A stretch of 64,000 nucleotides of DNA from Rhabditophanes sp. KR3021 (lineage: Eukaryota > Nematoda > Chromadorea > Rhabditida > Alloionematidae): the NCBI GenBank assembly GCA_963281155.1, contig CAUJLY010000004.1, forward strand, positions 5,208,001 to 5,272,000, given 5' to 3'. Below, piece after piece: positions 57,763 to 64,000 of this stretch. The notes under the pieces were generated by a model. It was not told where the DNA came from, made no database searches, and was given only the letters and a program-made list of their open reading frames with translations. Positions within the stretch are counted from its first letter, which is position 1. Every line of letters begins with the position of its first letter. Position numbers and translations under genes: made by a program.

Positions 57763-59986
57763 ATGGATTCACAAGGCAGAAAAATTATTGTTGTTGATAA
57801 CGGTACAGGGGTATGTTTATTTTTGATACGTGAAATTAATTGCATTTTAGTTCGTCAAATGTGGATACGCAGGAACAAATTTTCCCTCGCACATCTTTCC
57901 ATCTATTGTTGGTCGGCCTATTATTAGATCTTCTCAAAAAGTAGGAAATATTGAGATTAAAGATTTGATGGTTGGTGAAGAATGCACGAAGCTAAGACAC
58001 ATGCTTGATTGCAATTATCCTATGGAGAATGGCATCGTTAGAAACTGGGAGGATATGGGCCATGTTTGGGATTATACTTTCGGACCAGAAAAACTGGACA
58101 TAGACCCCTCTGATTGCAAATTGATGCTTACCGAGCCCGCATTAAATCCAAATTCAAACCGCGAAAAGATGTTCGAAGTAATGTTTGAACAGTATGGTTT
58201 TAATTCAGTTTACATTGCCGTTCAAGCAGTACTGACACTGTATGCTCAAGGCTTGTTAACAGGCGTGGTTGTTGATAGTGGGGATGGTGTGACTCATATT
58301 TGCCCCGTTTACGAAGGATATGCCCTAAACCATTTGACAAAACGATTAGACGTTGCTGGAAGAGATGTAACTAGGTCAGGAGTCTTTTAATTAGTAATAA
58401 TATTAATAATTATTTATATTTTAGGTATGCTACAGAACAGTCAAAAGATTAGACAAAAAAGAGTTGATCAAAAATGTTTATTAAAAGGCAGAAAATATAA
58501 GACTAGACAAGATATTATCTAGAAATACGTTTTAAAGAAGAATAGATTTTGTTTAGAACAATAGTTGAGATTCTTTTTACTGTTTCTGGATGTTTTTTGA
58601 ACATGACATCGTTTGACTGACCGGATGCGTCGATGTTGGTTAAAACAGCTTGCAGATCCAATGTAATAGCATACTCAAAATCTGGTGCTTCATTAGCAGT
58701 CAAATCATCTAATTAGAAGATCACAGGTCGTCTCTTGTTGTCCAAAATATCCATAATCCTTTCACAATATTAGGTTCGTTGTTTGGATTTGAGACGGGTT
58801 TCATTTCATAAGCATTGTGGTTCTTAAGTAAATATTCATAAAAATACTCACCCAATCTCTTTAATGTCCCTGGATGGAGAAGAGAAACAAAAAGCATTGT
58901 CTGATTAGTGGAGCAATTGGATAAACTTGGAAATAAGTAATTTAAGGAATTCTCAATGGCAAAAGCAACAACCTTAGTAAACTTTTCTTGTCACTGGACC
59001 AATAACTAACCATAGACAGACAAACATTTCCACTGTGCCCTTGGAATCATCCGATCGGCCCTCATCTTCCTTTCCATCTGATGGCTTAGATACTCATACG
59101 TACTTAGGAGACCTTTCTGTATCTAAGCCAATGAGAAGTTGCAAAACAACTCACAATAAGGGCATTTTTTTTCATGTGCTTTGTTATAAAACCGATGTTC
59201 ACTAATGGTCTTTTCATCATCGCAATATCAATTTAATTGATGTATAAAACACTTTTATAAGTGAAGCTAATTCGAATGCTAAACAAAACGCCTTACCATC
59301 ATTGTCTTTTTAAAACATAATTAAATTTAACTTTATATTAAATATGATTTATAATATTAATCGATTCATTTAGATATTTGATTAAGTTATTATTACTTAG
59401 AGGTTACACCTTTAATCACTCCGCAGACTTTGAAACCATCAGGCAATTAAAAGAGAAGTTGTGCTACGTAGCTTATGATGTGGAACAAGAACAAAAACTG
59501 GCCTTAGAGACTACTGTTCTCACCGAAAAATACACGGTCCCTGATGGAAGAACTATCAAGGTTGGAGGTGAACGTTTCGAAGCTCCCGAAGTATTGTTCC
59601 AACCTCATTTGATTAACATCGAGAAGCAAGGGTTATCAGAAATGCTCTATAATGTTATCATGTCCGCAGATATTGACACAAGAATGGAGTTGTTCAAGCA
59701 TATCGTATTAAGTGGCGGTAGTACAATGTATCCCGGACTTCCATCTCGTTTAGAACGGGAAGTTAAGCAATTATATTTAGATAGAGCCTTAAAAGGAAAT
59801 GCTGAAACATTTTCTAAATTTAAAATTCGCATTGAAGCACCACCAAGACGTAAGCATATGGTCTTTTTGGGAGGTGCTGTTTTGTCTCATTTGATGCGCG
59901 ATCGCGATACTGACTTTTGGGTTTCAAAAGCTGACTGGGAGGAACATGGAATGGCTTATTGCATAAGAAAGCTCGGAATTAAGTAA
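57763..59986 (+). CDS. arx-2: Actin-related protein 2 of the Arp2/3 complex
   Basis: ATP-binding subunit that, with ARP3, forms the pseudo-dimer nucleating branched actin filaments. Three exons in phase, 57763..57810, 57851..58374 and 59374..59986; 394 residues, exactly the family length. Actin-fold phosphate loops are VVDNGTG (first) and [10 protein letters not shown] (second). Other motifs: [48 protein letters not shown] and [19 protein letters not shown]. The donor of intron 2 (AG|GTCAGG) is weak but is the only one keeping the family sequence. That intron is 999 nt and contains an antisense relic, while intron 1 is 40 nt. N-terminus is [12 protein letters not shown] as expected. Confidence 0.96.
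58515..59215 (-). pseudogene. Antisense coding relic in ARP2 intron 2, GIY-YIG-like
   Basis: Minus-strand frames broken by stops read [13 protein letters not shown] (a possible zinc-finger remnant), [45 protein letters not shown] and, after a stop, [20 protein letters not shown] then [18 protein letters not shown] to a final stop at 58515. The order (Cys pair, strand with LLHPG where copy 3 has MIDPR, V-I-F strand, E-A helix, LTN-x-D-SG-x-S) parallels the transpeptidase copies, especially [10 protein letters not shown] against LTNSDSGKSS. It is antisense to its host and ends about 140 nt from the host donor. Confidence 0.5.
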
Positions 59987-62900
59987 ACTATACCAATACT
60001 TTTTATTTAATGAATTTCCTTCTAATTAATTTATTCATACTAATTATCTTATGTAATTCCTTTGCTTTAACGGTTGTTTTATTTCGATGAATTAAAGCAA
60101 ATTTTATCCTATTTATAAAAACATTAATCACATAAATTTTAAGTTCTTTGTTTTACAATTACACAAATCAAGTTGTTAAAGTTTATTTCGTTAAAACTAG
60201 TTTTATTCTAAAAACAATGCCACAAAAAGCGAAACTTTTTGCAATAACCTTAATAGAAAGAATTCCAGCTGCGTACAACATTTTGATTACTTAATACCGT
60301 GTAGTTTTCTTCACAAATTGTGCTTTTCAGTAGTTATCAAAAGTGTGGGATTATTTAAAAAAACCAAATTTATATGCAGTTATTGTTGACGCATTTTTAT
60401 CACTTGGATCTAATTTATTGCCTTTTGTTCACTTTGAAATTTTGAGTTGATGTATAATTGGTTTTTTAATTGTATTTTTTACTTTTTGTGACAAAGGATC
60501 ATTTGTAAGATTGGAACTTATTAGAAATGGGACAAAGGAAATATTTTTGATTTGAATAATACCATTTATTGCTAAATTGGTATGCATAAATTTGAAAAAG
60601 GGCATCTGTTCTATTGTGTTCATCTGATTTTCAACAATATATATGCAAATCGCTTTTTATGCCTATGTTCAAGTATTTATTTTGAGTTCAAAATCATTTT
60701 CAGAGTATTGGTGTGTTGAGTGAGGGATGTTTCAAATTGAACACTTTATTACACTATTCAAAACTAATTTAAAAGTTTGCGCGCATTTTTTTAATTAAGA
60801 CAACTTACGTAGACCGAAATAAGAGGAGGCTTTGAAAGTTTATTGTGTATCGTTATATCAAATAACACTTAAAGAGATTAAATTTTTTGGTCATGTTCTT
60901 AATTCCATTTAAATAGTTTTCTATCTTATCAGATTTAAACTGATATTCTAATACCACACATTAATATGTATATTTCAAAGATGCGATTCGGCTAAAGTTA
61001 AAAGTCACTACATTATTTTGTTAAAAGCGTGAAATGAATCATTTATAGATCGTTTTAATTACCTTTAGTGGTTATCTTTAAAAACTTATTTAAAAAATAA
61101 AATTTCAAACAATAGTAATCGGTCTTTGTTATTCTACTAATTGCTTTATGGATCATAAATTTTTATTAGAAAGTATTTAACGCAAATGTGTAAGGTTATA
61201 AGTTACTATACAATATGGCGACATTAATACTTCCTATCCAAACATATTGTACTTATGATCGATGAAGTTATTTGTGTATTTTGAATCCCAATTATTTTTA
61301 AAAAATTTACAAAAAATGATAACGCCTGTTCTACAAACAAAATAATTAGCAAATGTTGCGACATAGATTGATTCGCATATCTAGGCAACACTAATTTCCC
61401 CCATTAATATTAGGAATTAATAATGTCTTGTCATCTATCATGTCAACAGCTTTGTCTAGCACTTAATATAGATATTTCTATGATGATTTATTTGTACATC
61501 TATTAACAGAGAAACATGCGTTCAAATATTCAATTAGAACGGTGCACCTCAAAACATTTTCATTTAGTCACAAATTCCTAAAATTGTATATTGTAATCCT
61601 TAAGAATGTGCCTTCTCACATGATGATTGACCCCTACTTTATAAGAAATATTAATACATGAAAAAACATGTGCTTTTGTAGTTGACAACTAATATTGACT
61701 GTGGAGAATAAATTCTTCCAAATGAAAAAAGATATTGAAAAATGTTTATTTGTAACCTTTCATGGTTAATATACGACATTAGTATGTTGTGTATATATTA
61801 GACTCGGGATATCACTTCTTCCCGCGCACATCAAATAACATCACTTCTGTCAGTCTTATTCTGTCACTGTATCTTTCTTGAAAGTTGCCAAATTTAAAAT
61901 CGTTATGTATATTAGTTTATTACAGATAATATTTCCTGATTTGTTCCCTTACTATAATCTTTTTGTTCAAATTTAGTAATATTTTAGACACCAAATATTG
62001 TTTATTTCAAAGCACCTGCGGAAGCTCAGATCATAACTTACTGCTAATAATTTCAATGTATGTTTTATTTTATTTATTTTTTCCAAAAAAGCCCTGTTCT
62101 CTTTGTTGATGCGTTCTTGAATAAATTATTTGATATGCTATAAAAAATGACAATTATTTGATCAGCTGTTAGCTTGCAAATAACAACATATAGATATTCC
62201 AACTGATGCCCTAATTCCATCACTCAATCATATTTACCTTTCTTTATTTTTACAACCTAAATTATTTTGCACGCTTCATCACCTTGTCTTTTCAATGTCG
62301 ATTGACTATCTATCAACATTCTTTTATCGTTTATGTTTATAATATGTGATATAGTGATATGCAACAAAATAATGCATTTTACTTTTATTTATTTTTTAAA
62401 CCATTATTAACACCTTTTTTGAGTGGTCATTAAAAATTAATCCATTTCTGTTTACTATTTATGAAGCGGGTTCGAATAAAAAATAAATAAAAAAGAGTTT
62501 AGATGGTAGGAAGTATTAAATTTAGATGAATGTCATCAATTGTTTTAAAAATGCAACAACTTAAGAAAGAATAATGTGCACAAAGTTAGGATAATAATTT
62601 TGTTTTGTATTGTGTGTTTATTCCTCATCTTAACTTTTATAAAACATAATCGTGACTCAACTCTAAAATTGATACATATTTCGTAACTGAATTTTTTCAA
62701 AAAGAAACCTTCTTACTTAGCAACAGTCATTCTTTAAAAAGTAATATATTTACTACTTATTTCAAATCATATTAATTGATACTTTGCGCAGTACCATTTT
62801 ACCGATGCATCCTTAAATTCTCACACTTTTTACATTCATATTTATTACAACAAAATTAAACGTATTTATCATAATTTATCTTATAATTGAACATGACACT

Positions 62901-64000
62901 TGATCTATTCAATTATGTGAAGGAAACAAACTTTGCATGTCATATTTTCCTTCTTTACTTTAACCACAAGTATGAATCATTTTGTTTATTGTATTATTTT
63001 ACACTAAGTTCTCCATTAATTATTAATTGTAATATTTAATTATAAAGATAGACATACACATATTCATAGCATATATTATGACAAATGGGGATCAGTCGGT
63101 AATTGGAACATATTTTAATATCCTATTTCTATAAAATTCGTTTCTAGATCTTCACACTTATTCTAATGATTATTTTGAAGTTTGTTTTTACATTTGCTTA
63201 ACCACAAAACAACGATCACAGCTAAATATTTGAAGATGAAAACAATTGCTTGATATGTGCCATTGTTATTACCTGCTGACCCAATAAAATATAATAAAAT
63301 AAATTGCTCTTCTATTTATAAACAAATAACATTTTATGATGAAAAGGTAATAAAATAATAGATCAAATAGACTAATTTTTTTTCAAGATTTGGTTTGCAA
63401 AATAAAAGTTCGAGAATGTGTAGTTTTAAACTAGTTCTTAATGAATGAATAAAAGTAAGTTGCATTTGAATGAGTTTAGAAACTTTATTTAAGTATACAA
63501 AGTATGGGATGGTGATGTTGTTACGATATTCTAGCATAGTATTAAATATCGGTTTTGTTTATGACACTGATATTGTTTCGACAATTAGCATAATGTTATC
63601 CATTTCTTTTATCCTTTCTCATATTTATTAAAATAAAAAACATCAAATCATAGTATTTGAAATAACGATAATGACAACAACAATACAATATAATTACTAT
63701 CAATGATATATGTTCCGCTAATCGTCACCTTTTTACATGCCACTATTCTCATCTTAAATCTTCGTTTCTTTATTTCTTTAAATCTCAAAACAACGTCAAA
63801 AACAATTGGTCTTCATAGAATGAATTATTCCCATTCAACATATGAGCTTCTATTTTTTATAAACAGCTAAATATCTGTTGTTTATTAAGGCTATTGTTTA
63901 ATGAAATCGTGGAAATTCATACTTATAAAAGGTTTCTTAGATTCTTATCGTCTATCTTGGTAATTGTGTCTGTGATTGAATACCTTAATCTATTTATTTT
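59987..64000. other. Long gene-free AT-rich region
   Basis: Four kilobases with no frame I can support on either strand and no splice-linked exons with protein-like content. An ARP2 polyadenylation region is near 60010. It may be regulatory or intronic sequence of a gene to the right, but nothing in the window shows that. Confidence 0.5.

Overview
This is nuclear DNA of a nematode. The case rests on a cuticle collagen with the nematode N-terminal domain, a Ground-like domain protein (a family known essentially from nematodes), an N-terminally anchored furin-type collagen site, very AT-rich spacers, and many GT-AG introns of only about 40-70 nt. I cannot name the species. No tRNA, rRNA or CRISPR array was seen. 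Gene models below were built by hand from splice sites, reading phase and family resemblance; nearly all close exactly in frame. Exon lists are given in plus-strand coordinates. || Layout. 0-5 kb: a partial minus-strand gene at the left edge, a four-helix membrane protein, threonine 3-dehydrogenase (minus, with an apparent one-base frameshift), the tiny secretory-pathway protein kish/TMEM167 (minus) and CSTF2 (plus). 5.7-12.2 kb: AP-3 delta adaptin. 12.4-14 kb: spastin (minus). 14.1-17.2 kb: PGS1 followed closely by two TMEM186-like paralogues, a possible mitochondrial operon. 17.3-18.1 kb: a Pax1/9-type paired-domain gene (minus). 19.6-20.9 kb: a Cys-loop ligand-gated channel. 22.9-28.2 kb: a RABGAP1/TBC-11 orthologue with an alternative first exon. 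28.8-33.8 kb: gamma-glutamyltranspeptidase (minus). 35.5-39.8 kb: a secreted Thr-rich mucin-like protein with two alternative last exons. 40.1-43.8 kb: a one-helix small protein and a Lys/Glu-rich protein with calponin-like repeats (both minus). 44.5-45.7 kb: cuticle collagen. 46.7-49.4 kb: three tandem PMP3/UPF0057 genes. 50.1-53.3 kb: an unrecognised basic protein and the Ground-like protein. 53.4-55.6 kb: a class 2 lipase (minus). 56.1-57.0 kb: a decayed acetyl-CoA hydrolase gene. 57.8-60.0 kb: ARP2. 60-64 kb: no gene seen. || The most unusual feature is a set of coding relics lying inside introns and always antisense to the host gene. Nine introns of 707-1049 nt (in AP-3 delta, gamma-glutamyltranspeptidase, ARP2, the lipase and the calponin-repeat gene) each hold one. 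The clearest, in three successive transpeptidase introns, resemble the GIY-YIG nuclease domain of LEM-3/ANKLE1: a DPR strand, a YIG strand, a Glu-bearing helix and a terminal LTN-x-D-SG motif, in one copy preceded by a C2HC zinc finger. The rest are weaker or carry only an acidic SUMO-interaction-like N-terminal segment. This looks like a multi-copy intron-dwelling nuclease family, possibly introner-like; that last step is inference.
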